Shown: positions 53,817 to 62,947, counted from the first letter of the stretch. The stretch is DNA of 64,000 nucleotides from Pseudoselenomonas ruminantium (GCF_900142515.1 NZ_FRBC01000001.1:132115-196114); one strand, 5' to 3'. Notes: a model not told the origin generated them from the sequence alone. Numbers and translations: made by a program.

Positions 53817-56432
53817 TCAGAACTTCCACAACAGAGTTGCATTGGCGGCAAGGCCACGCTGTTTTCCTGTCCAGCCTTGCAGGGAAATATCCATGGTCAG
53901 AGGATCTTTTTCGCTGGGGACGAATTTGACGCCCAGTTCGGCCATGCCGCTGGAGCCTTTCATGGAGGTGGCAGGGGTGGAAAGTCCCCGGTAGCTGGCC
54001 CGGCCTTTGGCTGAGAACTCATAGTCCCAGGCAAGGCCTCCATATATTTCCGTATCGGTCGAGGTCTTATGTGTATAACGTATCCCCAGTCGTGTCCTAC
54101 TGGAATTGATGGCCTTGAAGTTGTATTTTTCGCCGGTGGACAAGGTCACATCATCCCCGGCCTGATGGGTGTAGAAGTATTTGCCATAGAGGGAAACACA
54201 GTCCTTTTTCCCCACCTGCCAACGGTTGCCTGCACCGACATGGAGCCCGTAATAATTACTGCGGCTGTCGTAATTGGCAGCCATGGCCCCTTCCCCGTGA
54301 TAGTCGCTCGTGAGGCGCCCAAAACGCAGGGAACCGTCATAGAAGAAGCCGTTCTTCAGCTCGTTCTGCAGGAACCAGCCGCCACCGAAGAAGTGAGTAT
54401 TGCCCTTGGCATGGGTGCCATCATCCAGATAGCTGTTGTAGGTGCTCCCTCCGTATTCGGCAAAAGGTCCGGTCAGAAGCGTATGCCGGGCGCCTTTGAT
54501 TTCCTTGGCCAGCCCCAGTGCCAGCCCGAACCCGTCACTGTCCACATGAGAGCCGGTCTTGTAACGCATATTGGATCCCCCTGCGGCAAAGAAGGGGTTG
54601 AAGCCGGCTGACGTCCCTGCTGCCACTTGAGCTGCGGCAAGTCCCTTGGAAGTCACAAAGTCTGCACTGGAGTTCAGTGCCGCCATGCCAGCCGCTGCAG
54701 TTTCCACCAGCGACTTGGTCTGCTCTTTGAGCTGAACGGTTGTATTTTCATTGCCTCCAGCTCCGTCCAGATCAGAATCAAAGGTGCCGCCAATGGTGGC
54801 CACAAGGCTCGTATCCCCATTCTCCAGCTGAATTCCGATAGGATAATCGATGGATACGCCTTCCGTCAGCGTGGCCTCTCCCACATTGCCATCCCACCAG
54901 ATGCGTCTGGGATTGGTCAGAAGGTTGACCTTGTCCCCGTACCCAAGACTGGTACCTCCGGGAACATAGACGGAAACCTTGCCACTGCCCAAATCCGTGG
55001 ACATGGTGGAGTTGACCGTGATGATCGTATCTCCGTTTCTCACATTGGTGGGCAGATAGTAATTGAGATTGGAAAAATATTTCACGTCCTTTACCGTGAT
55101 GTCCTTGGTATAGACATTCAGGGTGGAATTAATGCTGGACACATCAGAATACCGCCATTTCGTGCCATAGAGGGTTGCCTTGCTCAGATCCAGCGCCGAC
55201 TTGGCGTAGATATCGATGGAATTGTTCCGCTCCGTGCCGCTGTACTCCGCATCACCGGCATAGATGCTGCCGGCCACCGTGCCGCCATTCAGCACCACCT
55301 TATTATTTTCCGCCGTACCATTATTGGCAAACCCCCCGGTAATGATGGAGGCTGTGGAATTCATGGTGCCGCCGTTGATGATTACCTGATTGCCCCGGGC
55401 TGCATTGGTGCCGCCGCTGGCATAACCGCCATAGATCTGGAAGCCGCCCAGTTCGCCAGCATTGACTTCCACGACATTATTGCTGGCTGTAGCGGTGCCT
55501 TCACTGCTGAGCGTGGCATAGCCGCCATAGATGCGTTCCTGATGGGTGCCGCCATTTATCTGCACGCTGTTGCTGTCCGCTATAGACGCCGTTCCGGAGC
55601 TGCCTGAGGTACTGCCGCCTTCAACGCTTCCTTTGTAGGTTCCGCTGCCCAATATCACCTGGTTCTTGCTGGCAAGAGCCGTATCCTTGTTGGTGGTGGC
55701 CGTTCCCCCGATAACTTGTGTCATCGTACCGGAAAAGCCACTGACCTTGATGACGTTTCCTGTGGCTTCCGAATTCGTTGCAGTGCCGGATGAATAGCTG
55801 CAGTAACCGCCCCACAAGATGCCACTGTTACCGCTGAAATTGCCGCCCGTCACGGTAACGGTATTGTTATTGGCCAACCCTTGGCCGTTGCCACCATAGA
55901 TTGACATATTGCTGATGGTACCGCCGCTGATTGTGACCGTATTGTTGATTGCGCCACCAGTGCCGCCATAACCACTGTAACCGCCGTAGATCTGACCATT
56001 GACCGTGCCGCCGCTGATGGTGACGGAATTATTGGACACCGTGCTGCTGCCCTTCTGCAGTCCGCCATAAACATTGTATACTGTGCCGTCGGTCATCACG
56101 ACCTTGTTGTTGCTGATGGTGCCGGCCATGATATCGATGTATTTCCCGCCACCGCTATACACATTCACTGTATGGCCGCTGCCACCGCTTTCCGGACAGG
56201 CTGCCAACGTAAAAAAGTAATACGAGCCCATATCTCCAAGGCGCACGTTCAGTACGTTGTTCGTGCCCTTCACATAGTAGACGTCATCCTTGTAAACCAT
56301 GTAATTCTTGATATCGGCGCCGCTCTTGATGGTTACCGTGGCTGCCTTGCCTGTTCCTGCGGTAAACACGAGCGATGTTCCCAATGCCAAACCAATCCAC
56401 GCGGCTAAAACCCGTTTTCTTTGTCTAAACAT
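53817..56432 (-). CDS. Classical (type Va) autotransporter
   Basis: The 871-residue protein has a signal peptide (about 1-31, ending TAGTGKAA). The passenger (about 32-570) is built of beta-helix-type repeats of the form NNTVTISGGT(I/V) and GGYSxGGT. A short linker leads to a C-terminal autotransporter barrel (about 610-871, with FAEYGGSTYNSYLDDGTHAK, AELGVKFVPS and final LLWKF ending in Phe, as BamA substrates do). This predicts export through the Sec system and display at the outer membrane, strong evidence for a diderm host. The passenger has almost no Cys. GGGAGGAA precedes ATG 56432. The role of the displayed repeat region is unknown; adhesion is a guess. Confidence 0.9.
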   Translation of the reverse strand: MFRQRKRVLAAWIGLALGTSLVFTAGTGKAATVTIKSGADIKNYMVYKDDVYYVKGTNNVLNVRLGDMGSYYFFTLAACPESGGSGHTVNVYSGGGKYIDIMAGTISNNKVVMTDGTVYNVYGGLQKGSSTVSNNSVTISGGTVNGQIYGGYSGYGGTGGAINNTVTISGGTISNMSIYGGNGQGLANNNTVTVTGGNFSGNSGILWGGYCSYSSGTATNSEATGNVIKVSGFSGTMTQVIGGTATTNKDTALASKNQVILGSGTYKGSVEGGSTSGSSGTASIADSNSVQINGGTHQERIYGGYATLSSEGTATASNNVVEVNAGELGGFQIYGGYASGGTNAARGNQVIINGGTMNSTASIITGGFANNGTAENNKVVLNGGTVAGSIYAGDAEYSGTERNNSIDIYAKSALDLSKATLYGTKWRYSDVSSINSTLNVYTKDITVKDVKYFSNLNYYLPTNVRNGDTIITVNSTMSTDLGSGKVSVYVPGGTSLGYGDKVNLLTNPRRIWWDGNVGEATLTEGVSIDYPIGIQLENGDTSLVATIGGTFDSDLDGAGGNENTTVQLKEQTKSLVETAAAGMAALNSSADFVTSKGLAAAQVAAGTSAGFNPFFAAGGSNMRYKTGSHVDSDGFGLALGLAKEIKGARHTLLTGPFAEYGGSTYNSYLDDGTHAKGNTHFFGGGWFLQNELKNGFFYDGSLRFGRLTSDYHGEGAMAANYDSRSNYYGLHVGAGNRWQVGKKDCVSLYGKYFYTHQAGDDVTLSTGEKYNFKAINSSRTRLGIRYTHKTSTDTEIYGGLAWDYEFSAKGRASYRGLSTPATSMKGSSGMAELGVKFVPSEKDPLTMDISLQGWTGKQRGLAANATLLWKF

Positions 56433-56573
56433 GAGAGTTCCTCCCTGAATAACCCTTATTACCTAAACATTCCAAACATTTCTGTTATTCTTCGACAAAT
56501 GCGTCTGCTTTTCCTGCTTGGGGGCGCTGGCGTTTTGGGGGGGCAGGATAATGGCTGTAGTAAAAATGTGAAT

Positions 56574-56602
56574 TTGACTTTTTGTCATTTCTGTCGTATA
56601 CT
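56574..56602 (+). promoter_or_regulatory. Promoter of htpG
   Basis: TTGACT (56574-56579) and TATACT (56597-56602) are 17 nt apart, immediately upstream of the CIRCE operator. Confidence 0.8.
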
Positions 56603-56614
56603 AAGCATTGTGAG

Positions 56615-56641
56615 TTAGCACTCATGCACATGGAGTGCTAA
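56615..56641 (+). promoter_or_regulatory. CIRCE operator (HrcA binding site)
   Basis: TTAGCACTC (56615-56623), a 9-nt spacer and GAGTGCTAA (56633-56641) form the exact CIRCE consensus. Its position just after the -10 box predicts HrcA repression of htpG. Confidence 0.95.
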
Positions 56642-56686
56642 AGAACGTGACATTTCATTATTAGGATAAAGAGAGGCGCAAGATTA

Positions 56687-58651
56687 ATGGCAAAAGAAAC
56701 CCATGAATTTCAAGCGGAAACCAAGCAACTGTTAGACCTCATGATTCATTCCATCTATACGAATCACGAAATCTTCCTGCGGGAGCTTATCTCCAACGCG
56801 TCAGACGCTATTGATAAGGTGCATTTTGCAAGCCTGACCAACCGGGACATTCTGGAAGGGGACGACAGCTACGAAATTTTCCTCGAACCGGACAAGGAAA
56901 ACCATACCCTGACCATTACCGATAACGGTATCGGCATGAGCCGTCAGGAAGTGATCGAAAACATCGGCACCATCGCTAAATCCGGCACCAAGGCTTTTAT
57001 GGAACAGCTCAAGAAGGCCAAGGAAGCCAGCGAGGGCGGCGAAGGCAATACGGATAAGGAACTGATTGGCCAATTCGGTGTAGGCTTCTATTCTGCCTTT
57101 ATGGTGGCAGAAAAAGTTGTGATCGAGACCCGCAAGGCAGGGGAAACGGAAGGCACTCGTTGGGAATCCACTGGCGACGGTTCTTACAGCATTGAAGAAT
57201 GCAGCCGTGACAAGCGCGGTACTAGCATCACCATCACCCTGGGCAAGGAATTCTTCGGCGACGAAGCGGAATCCGACTTCACGGAAAACTACACGCTGGA
57301 ACGTCTGGTCAAGAAATACAGCGATTATGTGCGTTACCCCATCAAGATGAACTTCGAGCATGAGGAAACGCCGAAGGATGATGAGGGCAAGGAAATCGAA
57401 GGCGCTGAGAAGATCAAGACCATCGAATGCCGCACGTTGAATTCCATGCAGCCTCTCTGGACGAAGAACAAGTCCGATATCAAAGAGGAAGAATATGATG
57501 AGTTCTTCAAGAATCAGTTCCATGAATGGGAAAAGCCAATGGAAGTGTTCCATACCAAGGCCGAAGGTTCCGTGGAATATACGGCTCTGCTGGCTATCCC
57601 GTCCCGTGCACCGTTCAACCTCTACCATACGGATTATGAACCGGGCGTGCAGCTCTATTCCCGCCATGTGTTCATCATGGACAAGTGCAAGGACCTGCTG
57701 CCGGATTATCTGCGTTTCATGAAGGGCCTTGTGGATTCTCCGGACCTTTCCCTGAATATCTCCCGTGAACTCCTGCAGCAGAGCCGCGAACTCAAGGTTA
57801 TCGGCAAGGCGCTCGAAAAGAACATCTTGAAATCGCTGGCCCGCAAGCTCAAGAACAAGCGCGAGGATTATGAGAAGTTCTGGAATGAATTCGGCAAATC
57901 CCTCAAGATTGGCGTTTACAACAGCATGTATGCCGGCAGCGATACCATCGACAAGCTCAAGGACCTGCTGCTCTTCATGAGCTCCAAAGAAGGCAAGCTG
58001 GTAACGCTGAAGGAATATGTGGAACGCATGCCGGAAAGCCAGAAGAAGATCTACTACGCTACGGCTAAGGACAAGGAAACCATCGAGCATCTGCCCCAGA
58101 TGGAAACCCTGCGTGACAAGGGCCTTGAAGTGCTGTATCTCCTCGATCCGGTAGATGAATTCTGCATTGAAACCCTGCGTGAATACGAGGGCAAGAGCTT
58201 CCATTCCATCAGCCGCGGCGACCTCGACCTCGACGATGCTGAAAGCCAGGAAGTCAAGAAGGAAACCGAAGACATCCAGAAGAAGAATGATGACCTCCTG
58301 AAGGACATCAAGGATGCTCTGGGCGAAAAGGTAGCAGATGTCAAAGTCTCTGCTCGTCTGAAATCCAGCGCCGTCTGCCTCGTAGCTGACGAAGCCGGTC
58401 CGTCCCTGTCCATGGAACAGACCTTCGCTGAGATGAACAACCCCATGTTCAAGGCAAAACGCATCCTCGAAATCAACCCGCATCATGAACTCTTCACGAG
58501 ACTTCAGGGTCTCCACGAAGCCGGCAAGGACAGCGCTGACTTCAAGGATTACTGCGACCTGCTCTATACGCAGGCACTCCTTATCGAAGGCATCCTGCCG
58601 GAAAATCCGGTGGACTTTGCCAATAAGGTGGCCAAGTTGATGGCCAAATAA
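56687..58651 (+). CDS. htpG: Chaperone HtpG (Hsp90)
   Basis: This 654-residue cytosolic Hsp90 has a GHKL ATPase domain at the N-terminus (ELISNASDAIDKV, ITDNGIGMSRQEV, GQFGVGFYSAF and TSITITLGKEF). The middle domain contains NISRELLQQSRELKVIGKAL, and the C-terminal dimerisation domain ends near NPVDFANKVAKLM. The leader carries a perfect CIRCE element, so expression should be heat-inducible through HrcA. A bidirectional terminator follows. GAGAGGCG precedes the ATG. Confidence 0.97.
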   Translation: MAKETHEFQAETKQLLDLMIHSIYTNHEIFLRELISNASDAIDKVHFASLTNRDILEGDDSYEIFLEPDKENHTLTITDNGIGMSRQEVIENIGTIAKSGTKAFMEQLKKAKEASEGGEGNTDKELIGQFGVGFYSAFMVAEKVVIETRKAGETEGTRWESTGDGSYSIEECSRDKRGTSITITLGKEFFGDEAESDFTENYTLERLVKKYSDYVRYPIKMNFEHEETPKDDEGKEIEGAEKIKTIECRTLNSMQPLWTKNKSDIKEEEYDEFFKNQFHEWEKPMEVFHTKAEGSVEYTALLAIPSRAPFNLYHTDYEPGVQLYSRHVFIMDKCKDLLPDYLRFMKGLVDSPDLSLNISRELLQQSRELKVIGKALEKNILKSLARKLKNKREDYEKFWNEFGKSLKIGVYNSMYAGSDTIDKLKDLLLFMSSKEGKLVTLKEYVERMPESQKKIYYATAKDKETIEHLPQMETLRDKGLEVLYLLDPVDEFCIETLREYEGKSFHSISRGDLDLDDAESQEVKKETEDIQKKNDDLLKDIKDALGEKVADVKVSARLKSSAVCLVADEAGPSLSMEQTFAEMNNPMFKAKRILEINPHHELFTRLQGLHEAGKDSADFKDYCDLLYTQALLIEGILPENPVDFANKVAKLMAK

Positions 58652-58661
58652 GGCAAACGTC

Positions 58662-58690
58662 AAAAAACCTCCCCATCGGGGAGGTTTTTT
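58662..58690. terminator. Bidirectional terminator after htpG
   Basis: AAAAAACCTCCCC (58662-58674) pairs perfectly with GGGGAGGTTTTTT (58678-58690), loop ATC. It serves htpG and the convergent membrane-protein gene. Confidence 0.95.
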
Positions 58691-59747
58691 ATTTGTTTGG
58701 TTCGTTTTTTTTGGCCAGCCAGCGGGAGGCTTTTTCCTGTTGGCGGATTTGGACTCTGTCTGTATAGATATCCTCAATCACCAGCTTGCAGATGACGATG
58801 AAGGGGACAGCCAGGAACATGCCGGGGGCGCTCAGCAGTTCTCCGCCCAGCACGATGCCAAGGATGATGGCGATGGGGTGGAGGTTCAGGGATTTGCCGA
58901 TGAGGGTGGGATAGACGAAGTTGTGGTTGATCTGCGTGAGCAAAAGATAGAAACCTGCGGTCTGCAGGGCCACGATGGGATTTACAGTAGCAGTCAGCAA
59001 GGAACCGAAGGCGGAAGCAACGGTGGGCCCCAGCACCGGAATGAATTCGCAGATGCCGGATACAACGGCGAATACGGAAGCATAGGGCAGATCCCGGATG
59101 GTGAAGTAGAGAAAGACAATCACTGCAGTGATGCAGCAGATGACCAGCTGGCTGCAGATGTAAATCCGCAGAGACAGCAGGATACGGTTGAAGAGCAGGA
59201 GTACCCGGCTGTAATCCCGGGTGGGGAAGAGACTGGCCAGGTATTTTTTGATGGGTTCGCCATCTTTTAAGAGATAGAAGGTCACGAAAAGGATGATGAC
59301 CAGGTCGATGGCTTTGCTGAAGAGAGAGAGCAGCATGGTCAGGGATGATTTCAGTACCTCTGTGCTGGCGTTCTTCATCTCGCCCCAGATATCATCCAGC
59401 TGTCCCTGCAGGAATTCAGAATCATGGAGCCAGGGGATATTCTGGATCTGTTCCGTAAGCTGGGGGAAGTCCATGACGAAGCGACTGAATGTCGGGATGA
59501 AGCTTTTGGATACCAGTGCCAGCAACAGCAAGCCGAGGCCGATGAAGCAGAGCAGTACCAGACCCGCCGCCAGAGAGCGGGGGATTTTTTTTGCCGCGAG
59601 TCTGTCTACCACAGGCAGGAGCAGCAGCTGCAACAGCAGGGAAATGAAGATGATGAAAGCCAGCTGCGGCATGAACCAGAAAGTGGACAGCAGTACCGTA
59701 AAGCTTATGGCTAAAAGAATCGAAGTTCGGTATTTTTTGATGGGCAA
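58689..59747 (-). CDS. AI-2E/PerM-family membrane protein
   Basis: This 352-residue protein of the AI-2E transporter family (YdiK/TqsA/PerM type) has about eight helices with a long amphipathic region after helix 3. The conserved C-terminal half includes CEFIPVLGPTVASAFGSLLT and IGKSLNLHPIAIILGIVLGG then ELLSAPGMFLAVP. The family includes exporters and Na+/H+-type carriers, so the substrate cannot be assigned. The C-terminus is basic and Lys-rich (EKASRWLAKKNEPNK). The start is TTG 59747 with AGGAGA 7-8 nt upstream on the minus strand. It follows the M48 protease gene by 18 nt, suggesting an operon. Confidence 0.88.
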   Translation of the reverse strand: MPIKKYRTSILLAISFTVLLSTFWFMPQLAFIIFISLLLQLLLLPVVDRLAAKKIPRSLAAGLVLLCFIGLGLLLLALVSKSFIPTFSRFVMDFPQLTEQIQNIPWLHDSEFLQGQLDDIWGEMKNASTEVLKSSLTMLLSLFSKAIDLVIILFVTFYLLKDGEPIKKYLASLFPTRDYSRVLLLFNRILLSLRIYICSQLVICCITAVIVFLYFTIRDLPYASVFAVVSGICEFIPVLGPTVASAFGSLLTATVNPIVALQTAGFYLLLTQINHNFVYPTLIGKSLNLHPIAIILGIVLGGELLSAPGMFLAVPFIVICKLVIEDIYTDRVQIRQQEKASRWLAKKNEPNK

Positions 59748-59765
59748 GGGAGGTTCTCCTTATGT

Positions 59766-60839
59766 TCATTTGATCTTATTCAGGCGTTCGGCAAGGACCG
59801 AGGCGCTTTCGTCACCGCTGGTGCAGGTGATGATGGGCTGCTGGCCCAGCATCACGGTATTGCCTTCGGTGTAAGCAGCGCGGGTGTTATGGCCGTTATG
59901 ATAGGCAGCGGCCAGATTGCCCATGACGAAGTAAGCGCGTTCCTGGGCACTCATGCCGCCCGCGGCAGCAGGGGTGCAGAAGACTTTGGTATTGACCTTG
60001 ATGACGCCGTCTTTGTTGGTGACATGGCCATTGCTGTATTGGTTGAGCCTTTTGGCATAGGCATCCCGGCGGTCATCATTGGCGGGGTGGTCAGACAGGA
60101 ATTTCTGGAAAGAGGAAGGCTGACCCTTGGAGCGGTCCATGACACGCTGCCAGACGGCCGCGCAAGCACCGGGATTATAGCCGGTGTGAGAGATGTAGTC
60201 AAAGGCCAGTGCATCGGCTTCCCGTTCCATGGGTTTTGTGATATGGCGGTTGTTCACTACGGCGGCCATGAGCTGGCCTGCCTGAGAACCGGTGGCGGCA
60301 CCGACGATCTCTACATTCAGGGCCCGGCGGGCACCTTTGACCGGATGGTCTTTCTGGCCATGGCCTAGTTCGTGGGCCAGTACGACGGCAATCTCATCTT
60401 CATTTTGCAGGACCGAGTAAAGTCCGGTATTGACGCTGAGGTTATGGCCTAATGTGCAAAAGGCGTTGAAGGTTTTTTCATTGTTGATGAAATAATTATA
60501 GGGCTTCTTGTAAACACTGGGATCGACAGCGGCGATACCAGTGGTAAGGTTATGCATGATGCGATCCAGCTGGTTGTTGAGATAGGGATCATGGTTGACG
60601 CCGTATTGTTTTTTTAGATGTTGCAGCATTTCCTGACGGCCCTGTTCGGTGTCATTGTATTTGTGCAGTTCGTTGTTCAGCTGGCTGTGAGCGGCGGCAC
60701 CGCCAATCAGCGCACCAGCGATATTGCTGAGGTCAAAGCCTGCTTCTGCCCTAGGGGCGGGAGCACCAAGTGTAAGAGGGATAGTCAGGCAGAGTGCAGT
60801 GAGGCCTGTGGTGATTCTGGTTTTGAGTTTCTTATTCAT
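59766..60839 (-). CDS. M48-family metalloprotease, exported
   Basis: This 357-residue protein has a signal peptide (about 1-33, ending PRAEA). The zinc-protease motif HELGH is at 156-160, with the downstream third ligand in MEREADALAFDYI and the substrate-type segment SDHPANDDRRDAY. It resembles the periplasmic BepA/YcaL/LoiP-type proteases that handle outer-membrane protein quality control, but no TPR domain is evident. AGGAGG precedes ATG 60839, and an in-frame TTG at 60845 is inside that box. It is in an operon with the AI-2E-family gene. Confidence 0.9.
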   Translation of the reverse strand: MNKKLKTRITTGLTALCLTIPLTLGAPAPRAEAGFDLSNIAGALIGGAAAHSQLNNELHKYNDTEQGRQEMLQHLKKQYGVNHDPYLNNQLDRIMHNLTTGIAAVDPSVYKKPYNYFINNEKTFNAFCTLGHNLSVNTGLYSVLQNEDEIAVVLAHELGHGQKDHPVKGARRALNVEIVGAATGSQAGQLMAAVVNNRHITKPMEREADALAFDYISHTGYNPGACAAVWQRVMDRSKGQPSSFQKFLSDHPANDDRRDAYAKRLNQYSNGHVTNKDGVIKVNTKVFCTPAAAGGMSAQERAYFVMGNLAAAYHNGHNTRAAYTEGNTVMLGQQPIITCTSGDESASVLAERLNKIK

Positions 60840-60955
60840 GAGCAACCTCCTGAAGCAGATTTTGCTGATTGATTATCAAATAAATACGATTATATTATAG
60901 CGGAAAAAGGCATCGTTGTGTTGATATCTTCAGATTTTTAATGGAATTTTAAGAC

Positions 60956-60971
60956 GGTGATGTTTCTCACA
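60956..60971 (+). promoter_or_regulatory. CRP/FNR-family-type palindrome upstream of the nap operon
   Basis: GGTGA-N6-TCACA (60956-60971) matches the CRP-type consensus TGTGA-N6-TCACA at 9 of 10 positions. A TATAAT -10 box lies at 61022-61027, placing the site near -70, a class I activator distance. No good -35 box is present, consistent with activator dependence. The regulator is inferred. Confidence 0.6.
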
Positions 60972-61075
60972 ATTATTTCTTACTGGTGACTGTTGCAACA
61001 TCATTTTTTTGCTGGAATTAGTATAATATAAATCAATAATGGGCATTAGCAAACACTATGAAATGGGAGAGAGTC

Positions 61076-61615
61076 ATGGAAAGACGAAATTTTCTGAAGC
61101 TCCTGGCTGCTGGAGGGATTATGGGACTCTTCCTGCAGGGGGCTAAAGGGGAGACAGCCAAGCTTCTGCGGCCGCCAGGAGCCGGGGATGAAATGAGTTT
61201 CCTGGCGGCCTGCGCCCGGTGCGGCAAGTGTGCAGAAGTCTGCCCGCTGGGCTGCATCGAGATTGCGCATGGAGAAGCTGGGCTTTCGATGGGAACGCCG
61301 TATATGACGCCACTGGAACATCCTTGTGATCTCTGTATGAAATGCACCGAGGTTTGTTCGACAGGGGCACTGCGGAAGATTCCCAAGGAGGAAGTCCGCA
61401 TGGGGGTGGCGGTGATTGACAATGATCTCTGCATTGCCCGCCGGGATGATGACTGCCAGACCTGTTACCGCACTTGCCCGCAGTATGGCAAGGCCATCAA
61501 GCTGGAAAGGTACAAATATCCGGTCATCGATCCGGACTACTGTACCGGCTGTGGCATGTGCGAGCACGTGTGCCTGGGAAATCCCAAGGCCGTGCATGTC
61601 AAGGTGCGGGAATAG
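61076..61615 (+). CDS. napG: Periplasmic ferredoxin-type protein of the NapG group
   Basis: This 179-residue iron-sulfur protein has a Tat signal (ERRNFLKLL, then a hydrophobic stretch to about residue 25). Four [4Fe-4S] motifs follow: CARCGKCAEVCPLGC, CDLCMKCTEVCSTGAL, CIARRDDDCQTCYRTCP and CTGCGMCEHVCLGNP. This is the NapG/MauM arrangement. It likely passes electrons from NapH towards the nitrate reductase. I use ATG 61076 after GGGAGAGAG; in-frame ATG 61058 is an alternative without a box and would move the twin Arg inward. The gene is the first of a four-gene run. Confidence 0.9.
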   Translation: MERRNFLKLLAAGGIMGLFLQGAKGETAKLLRPPGAGDEMSFLAACARCGKCAEVCPLGCIEIAHGEAGLSMGTPYMTPLEHPCDLCMKCTEVCSTGALRKIPKEEVRMGVAVIDNDLCIARRDDDCQTCYRTCPQYGKAIKLERYKYPVIDPDYCTGCGMCEHVCLGNPKAVHVKVRE

Positions 61616-61626
61616 GAGGCGCGGCT

Positions 61627-62403
61627 ATGAAGATCACGATGAAGAGCCGGCGGCGGGTATTGCAATTATTTTTTCTGGCCCTGATGTTTCCGCCGTTGTA
61701 TTTCACCGGTGTCCTATGGTTTGGCACCTATATATCCGGTGACTTGGGCGGGCTGGCTTTGACAGATCCGTTGACAACCTTGGAGATCACGCTGGCAGGC
61801 AAGGATTTTTATCCGGCTTTGTGGCTGTCGGCTTTGCCGTTGCTGTTGGCAGCAGTTTTATTGGGACGGGTATTTTGCAGTTATGTCTGTCCATTGAATC
61901 TGTTGTTGGAGCTGCTGCCGGGAAAATTGGAAAACTATAAGTCGAAAAATTGCCAATTGCCAATCTATATTTTGGCGCTGGTGCTGCTTTTGTCCCTGTT
62001 GGTCAGCCTGCCGGTGCATAATATCCTTTCGCCGGTGTATGGGCTGATGCATGTCCTGCTTTTTGGCTTGGGGGTGGAAATCCTTCTGGTGGCCATCGTT
62101 TTGGTGATGGCGCTGGTCATGGGGCGGAAAAGCTGGTGCCGGTATCTTTGCCCGCTGGGGGCTATGTATGGCCTTCTGGGCGTCAAAAGACGGCTGTTCC
62201 TGCAGGTGGATGCCAGTAGGTGCGTGCATTGCGGGCGGTGCCTGAAGGCTTGCTCCATGGGGACGGTGCCCGGCAGCGATAAGCTTGCGGAATCTTATCT
62301 GTGTACGAATTGTGGTGACTGTGTGGATGTCTGTGACAAGCAGGCATTGCATTTTGGCATAACGGGTTCGAAGGATAGTGGAATCATTAAGGAGGGGAAA
62401 TGA
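61627..62403 (+). CDS. napH: Quinol dehydrogenase membrane component NapH-like
   Basis: The 258-residue inner-membrane protein has four helices and two short CxxxCP motifs at the membrane face, CSYVCPLNLL and CRYLCPLGAMYGLL. Two C-terminal [4Fe-4S] motifs follow, CVHCGRCLKACSMGTV and CTNCGDCVDVCDKQAL. This is the NapH layout: it takes electrons from quinol and passes them to NapG. The ATG at 61627 follows GGAGG, 11 nt after napG. The stop is 1 nt before the cytochrome gene start. Confidence 0.92.
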   Translation: MKITMKSRRRVLQLFFLALMFPPLYFTGVLWFGTYISGDLGGLALTDPLTTLEITLAGKDFYPALWLSALPLLLAAVLLGRVFCSYVCPLNLLLELLPGKLENYKSKNCQLPIYILALVLLLSLLVSLPVHNILSPVYGLMHVLLFGLGVEILLVAIVLVMALVMGRKSWCRYLCPLGAMYGLLGVKRRLFLQVDASRCVHCGRCLKACSMGTVPGSDKLAESYLCTNCGDCVDVCDKQALHFGITGSKDSGIIKEGK

Positions 62404-62404
62404 G

Positions 62405-62935
62405 ATGAGTTTATTGGACAAGAAGTTCAAGCTCAAGCACATTGCGCTGGCGGGTTTTGCCTGCATTGCGCTGCTGGGTGTGACCGTGGCTATGATTGAA
62501 GCCACGAACCAGAGCAGTTTCTGTGGCACGACCTGTCATGAAATGGATCCCATGTATCAGACCTGGCTCCATTCGGGGCATAAGAATGTCGGCTGCGCTG
62601 AATGTCATGAAAAGCCTGGCATTGAGGGCACGATTGCTTCCAAATGGCAGGGCACGCAGGAACTCTTCCTGCATGTGACGGGACAGGTGCCGGACCCCAT
62701 CAAGATGGAAAATCCGCAGGACAAGGTGAACTGCTATACCTGTCATCAGGGCAATATCATGAATGAAGAGATTGCGGCCAAGGACAAGAATCCGCATACG
62801 GCCAAGCATTTTGCCAATGGCATGAACTGCCTGACCTGTCATAGCGGTGTGGTGCATAAGGATGGGGCAAACGTTGATTTGCCGAGCCGTGACCGCTGCT
62901 ACACCTGCCATCTCGATGCCATGGGTAAATTATAA
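62405..62935 (+). CDS. NapC/NirT-type membrane-anchored multiheme cytochrome c
   Basis: This 176-residue cytochrome has one N-terminal TM helix (about 11-31) and a periplasmic domain with five heme-type motifs: CGTTCHEM (residues 40-47, spacing CX3CH), CAECH, CYTCH, CLTCH and CYTCH. NapC and NrfH proteins normally carry four CXXCH motifs. The first motif here has an extra residue but keeps the HxM feature that gives the Met ligand in NrfH. It is likely the quinol-to-NapA electron carrier. AAGGAGG precedes ATG 62405. Whether it is NapC- or NrfH-type cannot be decided by eye. Confidence 0.88.
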   Translation: MSLLDKKFKLKHIALAGFACIALLGVTVAMIEATNQSSFCGTTCHEMDPMYQTWLHSGHKNVGCAECHEKPGIEGTIASKWQGTQELFLHVTGQVPDPIKMENPQDKVNCYTCHQGNIMNEEIAAKDKNPHTAKHFANGMNCLTCHSGVVHKDGANVDLPSRDRCYTCHLDAMGKL

Positions 62936-62947
62936 GGAGGCGCTATC

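Noticed and set aside
56421-56618. 65-codon plus-strand frame upstream of htpG
   Set aside because: It overlaps the autotransporter start and the htpG promoter and CIRCE element; no ribosome binding site.
56801-58777. 658-codon open frame on the minus strand
   Set aside because: It is antisense to htpG and crosses the bidirectional terminator; a shadow of codon bias.
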